Source: JARRQJ01 sp963761035 (GTDB taxonomy: Bacteria; Pseudomonadota; Gammaproteobacteria; DRLM01). From it: a stretch of 64,000 nt of DNA. The position numbers and the translations under genes were made by a program. The stretch lies in NCBI GenBank assembly GCA_963761035.1, contig CAVXFH010000002.1, forward strand, positions 2,666,001-2,730,000, given 5' to 3'. The notes under the pieces were generated by a model. That model ran no database searches. It was not told the origin of the DNA and saw nothing but the letters and a program-made list of their open reading frames with translations. Positions 6,901 to 16,287 of this stretch are shown one piece after another. Positions within the stretch are counted from its first letter, which is position 1; the number at the start of each line of letters is the position of its first letter.

Positions 6901-8751
6901 TCAACGGTGAGAATCCTCAACACCGCCACGCGGAACACCTGCGGCCGGCACGTTTAGGCGGACCGGCGGAAAGTATTGGCCCACCAGCTCGCGGGTCCAC
7001 CAGTTGCCGGTCTCCGCCCGTTGCCCGGGCGTGGTGAAATGATACAGGTAATACTGGGCCCGCACCCACTGTGGCGGCGCATCCGGAAACGGATCGACGC
7101 GGAACAGGGCGGCCTCGGTCTTGTTGCCCCGCAGTATCCGTACCAGCAGGTTGGTAAACCAGGGATTCTGGGATGGCTCGCCGAGCGCGGCGAACCACAT
7201 CTGCCAGTCCACGCGCGGTTGGTGCGGAATAATCCACTCCGGCCGTCGCGCGAGATCGCCCGGCTTGTACTTGAAGTCGTATTCCTTCCAGGTTTGTCCA
7301 TCCGCCGATCCCTCGATGACGATCTCGTAGCGTGGATGGGTTATCACCGCGAACGGTCCGTAGTTATTGACGCACTGGCAGGGGCCGATGGCGCGTGTCA
7401 ATAGAGAATAGCTACCTAGGCGGGTGGGGCTGAACACGCTCAATAGCAATTCGGAGCTGCTAAATAGGATCACCGTTGAAAGGATCCACACCCCAGCGGT
7501 GGTTGCACGCCATGGACGCGGCGATGCCTGCCGTTCGATGCGCGCGTGCATCCATCCTGGGATCCAGCGGCGCAGCGCGGCGTCGTCGAACAGAAACAGG
7601 CACAGTGTAATGGTGAGCAGGTTGAACCAGTTATAATTGCCGGTGAGGACGATGGTGCTTTGGAGCAAGATGAAACAGCAGGCCGCGAACATGCGCAGCC
7701 GCCGTGGCGCGAAAATGAGGAACGGCAGCACCAGTTCCACTGTCAGGGTGCCGGCCACCCCCGCCTTCAGCATCCACTCGGGTAGGTGGTGCGCGTACCA
7801 GGCAAGCGGCGTCGGCAACGGCTCCGTCTCGAAGTAGTAATTGAGCGCGGTCAGATTCCTCCAGGTCGAGTCACCGCTCAGGATCTTGACCACCCCACCC
7901 AGAAATATGAAACGGAACGCGAGCCAGCGGTACAGCCAGATGACAATGCGGGAGCCACTGGTGAGCAGGATGGCGAGCATGCCGGCTTCCAGCAACTCGA
8001 GATCCCACTGAAAGGTCATGAAGGTCTGGCCCGCGTAGAGCAGCGACAGGTAGATGACGAACAGGCCGATCAGCGCGGCGCGCGTGGCCAGGTTGAAGAT
8101 GACCGCCAGCGCCAGAAGGCAGCCCGCGATGGGTAGCCATTGGATGAAGGTATCGCTGTGGTCCAGCCAGAACAGCATCGGCACCCGATGCCAATAGCCG
8201 GCACCGAGGTTGTCCCGCAGCCGTTGCAGATAGGGCGTGAGGGGCAGAATGCCGTCGCTGCCGATCAATATCCGGGCCTGCACCGCGTAGGAAGCCATGG
8301 CGGAGAAGTAGAGGCATCCCAGGATGCGCAGGAACACCCAGCTGGTCAGCCGGAACGCCGGCGGCTGAAAATTCCGTCCGCGAACCAGGTGTGTAAGGCG
8401 GGCGAGCAGTCCGCGCCGCCGCGCGAAGAAGTGATAGAAGAATTCACTGACCAGCGCGAAGCCCGGTACCTGGCGGTATATCTTGTCCAGCGCCGACCAG
8501 GCACCGATGCCGCGATAAACCATATAGGTGGCTGCCGCGCCGCTGCAGCGCGAGCCGTCAGTATCGATGAACTGGATGGCAGCGCGGAATTCGGCGATGC
8601 CGATGTCCGGAAATTCGGAGGCGGCGTTCTGGTAGGGACGATAGTCGATCCGCTCGCCGGTCAATTTGCGCCAGTGCGCGACCCATTCGCCGCAGATGCC
8701 GCAGTCGCCGTCGTAGATAAGCAACGGGATGGCTCTGCGGTTCTCAATCAC
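6901..8751 (-). CDS. DCC-type thiol oxidoreductase fused to lipase maturation factor-like protein
   Basis: From the GTG at 8751 the product is 616 aa. Residues about 8-110 form a DUF393/DCC domain: IPLLIYDGDCGICGEW with the C17xxC20 pair, a thioredoxin-like oxidoreductase. The rest is a multi-pass membrane region (HTTM/LMF1-like, about residues 140-420) and a C-terminal soluble part containing YEIVIEGS and HQPRVDWQMWFAAL, the signature of the lipase maturation factor family. That family aids folding of secreted lipases in animals; bacterial roles are unproved. The frame stays open to a TTG at 8988, but those 79 extra residues are Arg-rich and unlike the family. No strong ribosome site supports either start. 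It is a single gene facing away from its neighbours. Confidence 0.8.
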   Translation of the reverse strand: MIENRRAIPLLIYDGDCGICGEWVAHWRKLTGERIDYRPYQNAASEFPDIGIAEFRAAIQFIDTDGSRCSGAAATYMVYRGIGAWSALDKIYRQVPGFALVSEFFYHFFARRRGLLARLTHLVRGRNFQPPAFRLTSWVFLRILGCLYFSAMASYAVQARILIGSDGILPLTPYLQRLRDNLGAGYWHRVPMLFWLDHSDTFIQWLPIAGCLLALAVIFNLATRAALIGLFVIYLSLLYAGQTFMTFQWDLELLEAGMLAILLTSGSRIVIWLYRWLAFRFIFLGGVVKILSGDSTWRNLTALNYYFETEPLPTPLAWYAHHLPEWMLKAGVAGTLTVELVLPFLIFAPRRLRMFAACCFILLQSTIVLTGNYNWFNLLTITLCLFLFDDAALRRWIPGWMHARIERQASPRPWRATTAGVWILSTVILFSSSELLLSVFSPTRLGSYSLLTRAIGPCQCVNNYGPFAVITHPRYEIVIEGSADGQTWKEYDFKYKPGDLARRPEWIIPHQPRVDWQMWFAALGEPSQNPWFTNLLVRILRGNKTEAALFRVDPFPDAPPQWVRAQYYLYHFTTPGQRAETGNWWTRELVGQYFPPVRLNVPAAGVPRGGVEDSHR

Positions 8752-9311
8752 GGGAGGTCGAGCTCGATAGAGACATGCATGATTGTTATCGTAAACGGAG
8801 AGGAAATTCAATCCCGCTAAACCGTTTCGCAGACTTCGCAGGCCAGGCGCGGTGAGCGGGCGAGCTTCTTGCGGCCGTCGGCGTCCTCGGCGGCGACGCG
8901 CACCTGATTCTAGACATGAAGCTATTGTGGCGCCAGCTGCCGCGAAGCCATGACTCTTTCGGCCTGCGATCAGGCGCTCAATAACCAAAACCGGAACAGG
9001 GATCGCTACCCTTTATTTGTATTTTATAACCACTTTTGGTCGATACTTGCATGTACCTGACAGGCAAGGCCACGAGCGGCCAGAAAGTTGTGCGTATGCC
9101 GATTTGTTGGAAGAATCCGCGCCCATGAAAAAGGACTACATTGAGCCATCGGAAATGAGGTATCAGTTGCCCTGTCAGGATTACGGGTGTCACGTGTATT
9201 CACCGCCTACGCCTCGGTTGGCGAACACGGGAGCCGGTATTACCTGCGCTGTTGCCAATGCGGGTGCGAACGCGCCGACCTCGCAAACTTTGACGACCAA
9301 CCGCCAAGCGA
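8752..9311. other. Gap between the DCC/LMF gene and resolvase remnant
   Basis: No coding sequence recognised in about 560 bases. The part just upstream of the resolvase could hold its recombination (res) site, but I find no clear dyads. Short open frames here have no family features. Confidence 0.4.
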
Positions 9312-9690
9312 ATGAAATACGGCTACGCGCGAGTATCAACCGACGACCAGAACACAGCCTTGCAGCTTTCCGCCTTGAAGAAGGCGGGATGCAAAACCGT
9401 CTTTAGGGACGACAGTATATCGGGCGCAACTACAAAGCGCCCTGTCTTACTCCGCTGCCTTATGACACTTGAGGCTGGCGACACCCTCATCGTCTGGAAG
9501 CTCGACCGGCTGGGGCGGAGTCTCCGCGACCTGATACACATGCTGGACGAATTTAAACATCGTGGCATCAAGTTCCAGTCGTTGACTGAGGCCATCGACA
9601 CCGAAACTCCGACAGGCGCGCCATGTGGAAAATGATCGGTGTGCTGGCTGAGCTCGAACGATCATTGATTACCAAACGTACCTTTACAGC
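9312..9690 (+). pseudogene. Serine recombinase/resolvase, frameshifted
   Basis: MKYGYARVSTDDQ at the start carries the catalytic serine (YARVST) of the small serine recombinases, followed by LKKAGC, FRDDSISGA, LEAGDTLIVWKLDRLGRS and IDTETPTG, all typical of Tn3-type resolvases and invertases. The frame then runs into ACPGK-like codons and a TGA at 9633-9635. If one base is inserted after ACAGGC near 9618 the sequence continues as AMWKMIGVLAELERSLI, the normal next block. Homology fades after about 9690, before the DNA-binding helix-turn-helix. So there is a single-base deletion and also loss of the C-terminus; activity is unlikely. Confidence 0.85.
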
Positions 9691-9801
9691 AAGTAATTCG
9701 TCTGCGTCACGAAAACTTATTAGCGAAGCACACGCCCGATCACGGCGCGCATGGCTGAGCCGTCGCCTGGATGGAACCGCCTAACATGCGGAGCTTCGGC
9801 G

Positions 9802-10593
9802 CTAATTCTTGGCTTGCTCGGCATCGAGACGCTTGATGATGGATTCGAAAGTATCTATGGGGTAGGCGCCGCGGACCGGCACGCCGTTGAGCAGGAATCC
9901 GGGAGTGCCGTTAAAGCCGAACTTCATGGCCTCGGCGATGTCGCCGGCGATCTTGTCGGCGACTGCCGTGCTCTTGGCGTCCTTCTGGGTCTTGGCGACG
10001 TCGAGACCTAGTTCCTTGGTCGTCTGCTTGAAGAATTCGTCACCCAGCTTATCCTGGTTCTCGAACATCTTGTCGTAGAAAAGCCAGCCCTTCTCGGGCG
10101 ACTGCATAGCCACGGCCTCGAACCACTTTGCAGCCGGCATGGCTTCGGGGTGCATCGGCAGCGGATTATTTTTGAAGACGAAGCGCAGGTTGTCGCCATA
10201 TTTCTTGCGCAGCTCTTCAACGGTCAGGAAGGCGCGACCACAATAGGGACATTGAAAATCGGCGTATTCGAGAAGTGTGTATTTGGCGCTTTTCTTGCCG
10301 AGGATGTGGGTCTTGGAATCGATGGAGGCGACGATAGGATGCTTCAGGGCGTCGGCGATCTCCTTTTCCTGGTCCGCTTGCTCATTCTTTGCTTGCTGGC
10401 TGCGCTCCTCTTGAACTGCCTGGTTGAGGATGTCCAAAAGATCTTTGTGGTTGTGTCTCAGCACGTCGAGCACAAGGTCGGGATTCGCCTGGAGAGTCTT
10501 CTGGATTTCCTCTTTGGATATCTCGGCGGCAGAAGCTTGAACTGCGATGGCGGTGGCAAGCGCAGCCACGGCCAGTAGTCGGGAGGCGGTCAT
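9802..10593 (-). CDS. DsbA-family thiol-disulfide oxidoreductase
   Basis: A 263-aa protein with a Sec signal peptide (residues 1-23, cleavage around ASA-AE), a helical charged N-terminal segment (about 24-95), and a thioredoxin-like domain with the redox pair C115-P-Y-C118 inside YADFQCPYCGR. A cis-proline region follows at FNGTPGFLLNG. This layout fits the DsbA/Com1-like group, which forms or isomerises disulfides in the periplasm. The start is well set: AAGGAG lies six bases upstream of the ATG at 10593. It is a lone gene on the minus strand between a resolvase remnant and an IS3 scrap; no DsbB partner is visible. Confidence 0.88.
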   Translation of the reverse strand: MTASRLLAVAALATAIAVQASAAEISKEEIQKTLQANPDLVLDVLRHNHKDLLDILNQAVQEERSQQAKNEQADQEKEIADALKHPIVASIDSKTHILGKKSAKYTLLEYADFQCPYCGRAFLTVEELRKKYGDNLRFVFKNNPLPMHPEAMPAAKWFEAVAMQSPEKGWLFYDKMFENQDKLGDEFFKQTTKELGLDVAKTQKDAKSTAVADKIAGDIAEAMKFGFNGTPGFLLNGVPVRGAYPIDTFESIIKRLDAEQAKN

Positions 10594-10639
10594 GAGTTTC
10601 TCCTTGGAGGAAATTCCTTTAAGGATAACATTATCGATC

Positions 10640-10749
10640 TGCTCGTCGCGAAGCCGCGGCAGATTGATGTGTTGATCAGCGAGGGTAAGGGAGTACCCCG
10701 AGCCTCCAAGGAAACCGGGATAGCGGATGTCAGCTACTATAGATGGCGT
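10640..10749 (+). mobile_element. IS3-family OrfA remnant
   Basis: Codons 10651-10749 read KPRQIDVLISEGKGV...ASKETGIADVSYYRWR, the helix-turn-helix part of IS3-family OrfA (usual pattern LREAEVLLAQGKSV...GISEVTYYRWRKEYGG). Homology stops right after YYRWR, and neither OrfB nor terminal repeats are visible. Confidence 0.75.
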
Positions 10750-10889
10750 TCTGCTGCTGAAAATATACCAATCAGCAACTCCACCTCACCTCCAAGACCA
10801 TTGCAATTCTCCCAGGTACCGGAATCGTTACCAGTTTGGCTCGACTGTTCGCTTCTACCAGTTGTAAAGTATTGGGACTTTGAGAGTTT

Positions 10890-10935
10890 GCGGGTGTAGT
10901 TCAATGGTAGAACTATAGCTTCCCAAGCTACTGAC
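10890..10935 (+). tRNA. tRNA-Gly(CCC) 5' part, truncated
   Basis: GCGGGTGTAGTTCAATGGTA begins a normal tRNA-Gly acceptor and D arm, followed by an anticodon arm with loop TTCCCAA (anticodon CCC). After GCTACTGACG the sequence leaves the tRNA pattern: there is no T-arm (GGTTCGATTCC) and no 3' acceptor strand. So only the 5' half remains. tRNA genes are frequent integration sites, and a cut between anticodon and T-arm is what loss or displacement of an integrated element could leave. The rest of 10594-11048 holds nothing else I recognise. Confidence 0.6.
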
Positions 10936-11048
10936 GTACCTACATCGGTGTTCATCGATAAAAGCAGCCATTCATTCCTATCGGGCGTAGGTCAGGTACT
11001 GGCCGTCTGCGGAAGTAGGCGAGCACACGGCGAACCGACGCGACCCAT

Positions 11049-11777
11049 ATGCAGACATTCATTGAAAGGCAAGATTTGGCGTATGCTGTCCATATGCTTG
11101 AAGAGTTTGGACCCTCGCTTTATTCGGTTGATGGGCCGAATGTCATGTTCTTTGGCTTTCCATATCCCACCCGCATGGCGGTGGCGCGACTAACCGATGG
11201 CGGCGTCTGGGTGTGGTCCCCAGTTGCGCTGACGGATAAACTGGCCGACGAAGTGCAGGCTATCGGACCGGTACGGTATATCGTCTCTCCGAACAAGATT
11301 CATCATCTGTTCATACGCGAGTGGGCTGATCGTTGGCCCGATGCGCAAATCTATGCACCGCCTGGCCTCGCTCGGAAGAAACCCGAGCTCCGCTTCTATG
11401 CCGAACTTGGCGACGAGCCAAGTCCGTCGTGGGCGGCGGACATCGATCAGGTTGTCTTCCGTGGTTCGTTTGCGATGGAAGAGGTTGTATTCTTCCACCG
11501 GACATCGCGTACTGCGATCATTGGCGACCTTATCCAGCGGTTTTCCAATGCAAAGGTGTCAGGTTGGAAGGGAATTATCATGCGGCTTGACGGCTTAGTG
11601 GGTGAGCATGGGAGCACACCACGCGAGTGGCGTGCTAGCTTTCTCCGGCGAGGCCCGGCGCGTGCCGCACGAATGAAAGTGCTCGGATGGAATGCCGAGC
11701 GGTTGCTCATCGCACATGGAGAGTGTGTGCATAGCGGGGCGGCCGGGATAATCGCAGCGGCTCTGAACTGGATCTAA
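11049..11777 (+). CDS. DUF4336 domain protein (metallo-beta-lactamase-like)
   Basis: A 242-aa protein matching the DUF4336 pattern: an N-terminal GPNVMFFGFPYPTRMAVARL strand, a VWSPVALT stretch, then GPVRYIVSPNKIHHLFIREW and a late HRTSRTAIIGDLIQ block with GECVHSGA near the end. The family has the overall plan of metallo-beta-lactamase-fold proteins but with a degenerate metal site; no activity is established. Start ATG at 11049. It lies just beyond the truncated tRNA and is transcribed toward the antiporter gene, 165 bases away; co-transcription is possible but not shown. Confidence 0.8.
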   Translation: MQTFIERQDLAYAVHMLEEFGPSLYSVDGPNVMFFGFPYPTRMAVARLTDGGVWVWSPVALTDKLADEVQAIGPVRYIVSPNKIHHLFIREWADRWPDAQIYAPPGLARKKPELRFYAELGDEPSPSWAADIDQVVFRGSFAMEEVVFFHRTSRTAIIGDLIQRFSNAKVSGWKGIIMRLDGLVGEHGSTPREWRASFLRRGPARAARMKVLGWNAERLLIAHGECVHSGAAGIIAAALNWI

Positions 11778-11941
11778 AGAGTCAGCTTCTGGCCGTTTGC
11801 AGTAATATTCCAGTTTCAACCAAATCTGCCAGGCAATGTCAGACCGAATTAACTTCAGCATATAATGCGAGCGCACCGCCGAGGTGCTCATGACTGAACG
11901 GTAGGCACATCGATTATATCCGCAACGTCCAGGGAGGCAGT

Positions 11942-13528
11942 GTGGGAACCGAAGCCGTCATTCTCCTGATGTTTGTCATCGCTTCCGCCGTCGCGATTGC
12001 GGCGCGACGCTTTAATATTCCTTATACGGTTGCGCTGGTTCCCGTCGGACTGGTATTGAGCGCCTTGCACCTCTTGAACCCGCCGCTGCTCACCCGCGAT
12101 ATTCTATTCCTGATATTTCTGCCCGGCCTGGTGTTCGAGGCTGCTTTTCATATTAACTTTGAGAGTCTGTGGCGGGATCGCATCGCGGTCCTGGCCCTGG
12201 CGATACCCGGAGTCATACTGTCTATCGGATTGACGGCCTCGTTACTGGTCTTTGCCAGCGCCATGACGGATTTCTTGCCCGCGATAGGCTGGGCGCTGGC
12301 CCTGGTCTTTGGTGCCGCAATTGCTTCCACCGATCCGATCTCCGTAGTCGCCTTGTTCGGCAATCTGGGCGCCCCCCGCCGACTCACCTTACTCATCGAA
12401 GGGGAGAGTCTGCTCAACGACGGGACGTCCATCGTATTCTTTTCCCTGATCCTGGCGGTGATCATGGGCGAGACTACATCGACGGGAGGGTTGCTGGTGG
12501 ACTTCGGGCGGGAGGTGGGCGGCGGTGCCATCGTCGGCGCCGCTATTGGATTCGCGATCTCCCAGGTCGTCAGGCATATCGACGAGGCCATGGTGGAGGT
12601 CATGCTCATGACCGTTGCCGCCTACAGTTCCTTCCTGGTGGCCGACCAGTTGGGATTTTCAGGAGTGATCAGCACGGTTACGGCCGGTTTGATCTGCGGC
12701 AACTACGGGCTGCGCACCGGCATGTCTCCCACCACCCGTATCGCCGTCCGCACCTTCTGGGATTACTTCGGTTTTGCCTTGAACTCGCTCGTTTTCCTGC
12801 TCATGGGTTTTGAGATCCACCTCGACACCTTGCTGAGCGCCTGGCCGATTATTGTCGTTGCCTATGCGGCCGTGACCCTGGCCCGCGGCCTGGTCATATT
12901 CGGCATTTCCGGACTGCTGGCGTTCAGCCATGCGCGTATTCCCCGAGCCTGGAGTCTGATACTCACCTGGGGCGGCTTGCGCGGCGCGATCTCCATGGTC
13001 CTGGTTTTGAGCCTGCCGCCGGAATTGCCCTTGCGGGACCTGATTGTCAACATGGTCTTCGGCGTCGTGTTGCTCTCCATTCTGATTCAGGGCCTGAGCA
13101 TGACGCCGCTGGCGCGGCGGCTGGGCGTCATCGGCGGGCAAGTGGCCATGACGCTGTACGAACTGGCACGCGCACGCCGTCAACTGGTGACGGAGGCGCT
13201 GGCGGAGATCGAAAGCTTGAGGCAGGGACGTTTCGTCGAGCCGCGGGCACTGGACGTCGTGGAAGCGGAGTACCAAAAGCGCGCCGGTCAGTCGGAGCTC
13301 GCTCTGGAAGCGGTCAAGCTCGATAGGGATCGTCTCTTGCATGAAGAGACGGCCGAGGTCCGGCGTCGGCTGTTGCTGTTCGAGCGCAACCAATTGATGG
13401 AGGCGCGGCAACGCGGCATGGTCGGCGATGAGGCCTACAATCGCCTGCTGGCGGAAATCGACTCCCGCCTGCTGGAGTACGACAGCGACGCGAGCGTTGA
13501 CACCGGGCTCCCGGCACCAAAGGATTGA
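11942..13528 (+). CDS. Na+/H+ antiporter, CPA1 family
   Basis: A 528-aa membrane protein starting with GTG at 11942, supported by AGGGAGG just upstream. About 12 hydrophobic segments fill residues 1-400. Family motifs are clear: FLPGLVFEAAFH, ASTDPISVVALF and the ion-binding-type IEGESLLNDGTSIV (the Asn-Asp pair), and LTWGGLRGAISMVLVLSLP. A charged cytoplasmic tail of about 125 residues (EIESLRQGR...VEAEYQKR) is alpha-helical and probably regulatory, as in NhaP/YjcE-like members. It exchanges Na+ (or K+) for protons across the inner membrane. A homeostasis role agrees with the downstream TrkA-C protein, proton ATPase and Kup. Confidence 0.92.
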   Translation: MGTEAVILLMFVIASAVAIAARRFNIPYTVALVPVGLVLSALHLLNPPLLTRDILFLIFLPGLVFEAAFHINFESLWRDRIAVLALAIPGVILSIGLTASLLVFASAMTDFLPAIGWALALVFGAAIASTDPISVVALFGNLGAPRRLTLLIEGESLLNDGTSIVFFSLILAVIMGETTSTGGLLVDFGREVGGGAIVGAAIGFAISQVVRHIDEAMVEVMLMTVAAYSSFLVADQLGFSGVISTVTAGLICGNYGLRTGMSPTTRIAVRTFWDYFGFALNSLVFLLMGFEIHLDTLLSAWPIIVVAYAAVTLARGLVIFGISGLLAFSHARIPRAWSLILTWGGLRGAISMVLVLSLPPELPLRDLIVNMVFGVVLLSILIQGLSMTPLARRLGVIGGQVAMTLYELARARRQLVTEALAEIESLRQGRFVEPRALDVVEAEYQKRAGQSELALEAVKLDRDRLLHEETAEVRRRLLLFERNQLMEARQRGMVGDEAYNRLLAEIDSRLLEYDSDASVDTGLPAPKD

Positions 13529-14099
13529 AATAACCCGTTGGATCGGCGATGGCTCCGGATATCTGTATAAAAATATCGGAGAATTGTCTCGACATAGTCT
13601 TGCGCTAAACTGGGCGGGCGCCGCAGCGTGCGCAACCGCCTTAATACCGCCCTTATCGAGGCAATTGAGAAATCTCCGACCGGAAAAAGCACATTCTCTG
13701 CACCGTTTGTTTCGGCCAGTTAGAATATTCCCGGTAAATTTCCTGCAATAATATTTGTATCTTCATGGATGACGATGTGAATGGTGTTAACGGCCGCGAC
13801 CACGCTGGCGCAGCCTTACATCGATGCGGTAGCATGCTAGCGCATCTTCTAGCGGTCCATCTCTACGTTCGCGGATTTCTGCTGTGGCGCTTGAAACTCT
13901 GCGATTGTTTGGACGCGCCGCCTGGACCGCGGCGGCAGGTACCGTCGGCGGGGATAAGGTAGCAAGATGCGGGGCCTATGGCGATTGGCGCCAGCTCCAA
14001 GACGGCTTTGATCCGAACTTGACGCCGTTACGCGACGCTGCGTGCGGATAGGTTCGGGCCTGAATGGCTATGAGAAACCATTGATATGGAGGGCTCTTG
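13529..14099. other. Gap between antiporter and TrkA-C gene
   Basis: About 570 bases without a gene I can support. An open frame at 13765-13962 (65 codons) has no ribosome site and no family likeness. The last bases carry GGAGGG-type sequence that serves the next gene. Confidence 0.4.
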
Positions 14100-14780
14100 A
14101 TGAGCGGTGTTTACTTTCTGGTTCCGACACTGATTGCCATAGCCATTTCCATGTTGGTTGTCCGTGCGGGGGCGATTGCGCTGATGATGACCGGCATGAG
14201 CTTTAACAAGGCCAAGTTTCAGGCGCTCTCCGCCTTCAGCGGTACGGGCTTTACCACTCGCGAGGCGGAGCGGGTGGTAAACAATGCCCGGCGGCGCAAG
14301 ATCATCTCCTGGCTGATGATTCTGGGCAATGCGGGGATCGTCACCGTCATTGTCACCGCGACATCGTCCTTCACCAGGGCGAAAGGTCTGGAGATGGGCC
14401 TGAACGTACTCGTGCTGCTCGCCGGTCTTGCCTTAATTTTCGTCGTCGTTCGACATACCCCTTTGGTCAAGCGCTGGGAGGCATTTGCGCAGAGCCGGCT
14501 GGCGCGGCTCAAGATGTTTGACGACGACACCACCGTCGATGAGTTATTGCATATTACCGAGGGTTATGGCGTGGTGCGCGTTCGGCTGCCTGAAGGTTCG
14601 GCATTAATCGGCCAGACGCTAGCCGAGATCAACGCCGGCCTTAAACATTCATTTGTCCTGGGTATCGAGCGCGACCGGAACTGGCTGCCGACGCCGGACT
14701 TGACTAGCAGGCTGATGGCGGATGATTATCTGGTCATCTATGGAAAGTTGGACGATCTGGCCGAACACTTCGCCTTATGA
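14100..14780 (+). CDS. Membrane protein with TrkA-C (RCK_C) domain
   Basis: A 226-aa protein from the ATG at 14100, preceded by GGAGGG seven bases upstream (a TTG sits one codon earlier). It has a hydrophobic N-terminal helix (about 5-30), a polar stretch containing SAFSGTGFTTREAE, two further membrane helices (about 70-120) and a soluble C-terminal domain (about 145-226) with VVRVRLPEGSALIGQTLAEI and DYLVIYGKLDDL, the RCK_C/TrkA-C ligand-binding fold. Such domains bind nucleotides or ions and gate transport. The SGTGFTT loop recalls Trk/Ktr potassium-channel filter loops, but the protein is too short to be a channel alone. Role probably regulation of cation flux. Confidence 0.8.
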   Translation: MSGVYFLVPTLIAIAISMLVVRAGAIALMMTGMSFNKAKFQALSAFSGTGFTTREAERVVNNARRRKIISWLMILGNAGIVTVIVTATSSFTRAKGLEMGLNVLVLLAGLALIFVVVRHTPLVKRWEAFAQSRLARLKMFDDDTTVDELLHITEGYGVVRVRLPEGSALIGQTLAEINAGLKHSFVLGIERDRNWLPTPDLTSRLMADDYLVIYGKLDDLAEHFAL

Positions 14781-14990
14781 AGCGGCGCATTGATCGCGGA
14801 TGGATGCAAGAGGATTGCCAAACCCAATTAACCATCAACGCCGGTGCTTGGCGCAATTAACCTATTGACGGCATCGCCGTCATGAGCGCGACAATGTGTT
14901 GTATTTACCGTTGTGGCGGGGCGTCAGAGGGGATACCGCCGCATCGCCGGGTAAAATTTCAATCATCGGCGGCAATCTGAAACTTGGACA

Positions 14991-15632
14991 ATGATCAATA
15001 TGCTTCCCTCCGCGGAATACGTAAAAATGTTTATTGGCCTTCTGGCAATCGTCAATCCGCTAGGGGTGATACCGTTGTTCATCAGTATGACGGCCGATGA
15101 GGACAGCAAAGAGCGGCGCGAGACCATCCATCTGGTCGCTGTTGGCGTAGTCATCATTCTGCTGGCCGCATTGTTTTTCGGGGAACTGCTATTGCAGTTC
15201 TTTGGCATTACCATCGACTCGTTCCGAGTCGGCGGCGGTATCCTGATATTGTTGATGGCCATCGCCATGCTGCATGCGAAAACCAGTCAGATTAAGCAGA
15301 CTGATGAAGAGGCTGACGAGTCGATCGCGAAACAATCCGTGGCCATCGTACCGCTGGCCATGCCGTTGCTGGCCGGACCGGGCGCGATTAGCGACGTAAT
15401 CCTGGCGGCGCACAAGGCCAGCGGCGTCGTTCATTATATGATTATCGCGCTGGGCATCGCGTTGTTGGGCCTGCTGGTCTGGGGGGTGTTGCGTCTGTCG
15501 CCATGGATAGCGGAGCGCATCAGCGCCACGGGAATCAACATATTCACACGTATCATGGGACTGATACTGACGGCGATCGCGGTCGAGTTTATCGCCAGCG
15601 GTATCAAGGGACTGTTCCCGATGCTGGCTTGA
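14991..15632 (+). CDS. MarC family membrane protein
   Basis: A 213-aa integral membrane protein with six hydrophobic segments. The first reads FIGLLAIVNPLGVIPLFIS with the family's NPLG; the middle has FRVGGGILILLMAIAML, a polar linker QTDEEADES, then VPLAMPLLAGPGAIS and the closing RIMGLILTAIAVEFIASGIK. This is the MarC/UPF0056 pattern at normal length. Despite the name, the family is not shown to give drug resistance and its substrate is unknown. The start is the ATG at 14991; a second in-frame ATG three codons later is also possible. Confidence 0.9.
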   Translation: MINMLPSAEYVKMFIGLLAIVNPLGVIPLFISMTADEDSKERRETIHLVAVGVVIILLAALFFGELLLQFFGITIDSFRVGGGILILLMAIAMLHAKTSQIKQTDEEADESIAKQSVAIVPLAMPLLAGPGAISDVILAAHKASGVVHYMIIALGIALLGLLVWGVLRLSPWIAERISATGINIFTRIMGLILTAIAVEFIASGIKGLFPMLA

Positions 15633-16287
15633 GGTTGCATCAATCGCGGCGACGTAAGGGTAATAAGGAAAGAGCTGCAGTGATATCCAGACGATTTAAA
15701 TAGAAGGCGTAGGGCGAATTACGACAAGATTATTGGCGAACGTGTAAAACAGCAGTTGAACATTTTGGAAGCGAAGTGGCCTAATTGCGGGATGTCTGCG
15801 ATGTATGCCCTGCGATGTATGCAAAGAGTTGCAAGGTCATTTACCTAATGGAGCAACTCGCACACGGAAACGGCTGCGAACGAAATTTGCATAGTGTCCA
15901 GCCAGACATCGTTTAACTAGTGGATTGCAGCGCCCGGCATACCTGAAATTGAGCTGACCGATCAACAGTTTTGCAATCTAGAGGTTTTACTGCACGAATC
16001 AGGTTGCTGATGGCTTAAGAATTGTACGAAAACCGTGTTTGATTCCCAGTCTGGACTGAGTTGATGTTGTGGTGCGCAAACAAGCTTTCATTAGCCTTGA
16101 CTTGACGATGTAATCAGAGCGCAACTGGTGCATGGCGTTTTGCTCACGGCATGCTATATGGCCCAATGCCGGTCACGACGAGTTAAATTAAGGTGTCTTT
16201 ATGGCGGTGCACGCGGTAGTGCTGCCTCGATATATGTGGCGGCGCTGTTAGAATTGGTGAATGATTTTCTTCCCCGGAGACGTTGAA
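15633..16287. other. Long gap with a 12-base direct repeat
   Basis: About 650 bases without a recognisable gene; base composition is less GC-rich than in the flanking genes. TGCGATGTATGC occurs twice, at 15797-15808 and 15811-15822. The right end contains the ribosome site of the DUF3096 gene (GGAGA near 16276). No tRNA or other structured RNA recognised. Confidence 0.45.

Noticed and set aside
13765..13962. A 65-codon open frame in the gap before the TrkA-C gene.
   Set aside because: No ribosome site and no recognisable family; composition does not suggest a real protein.
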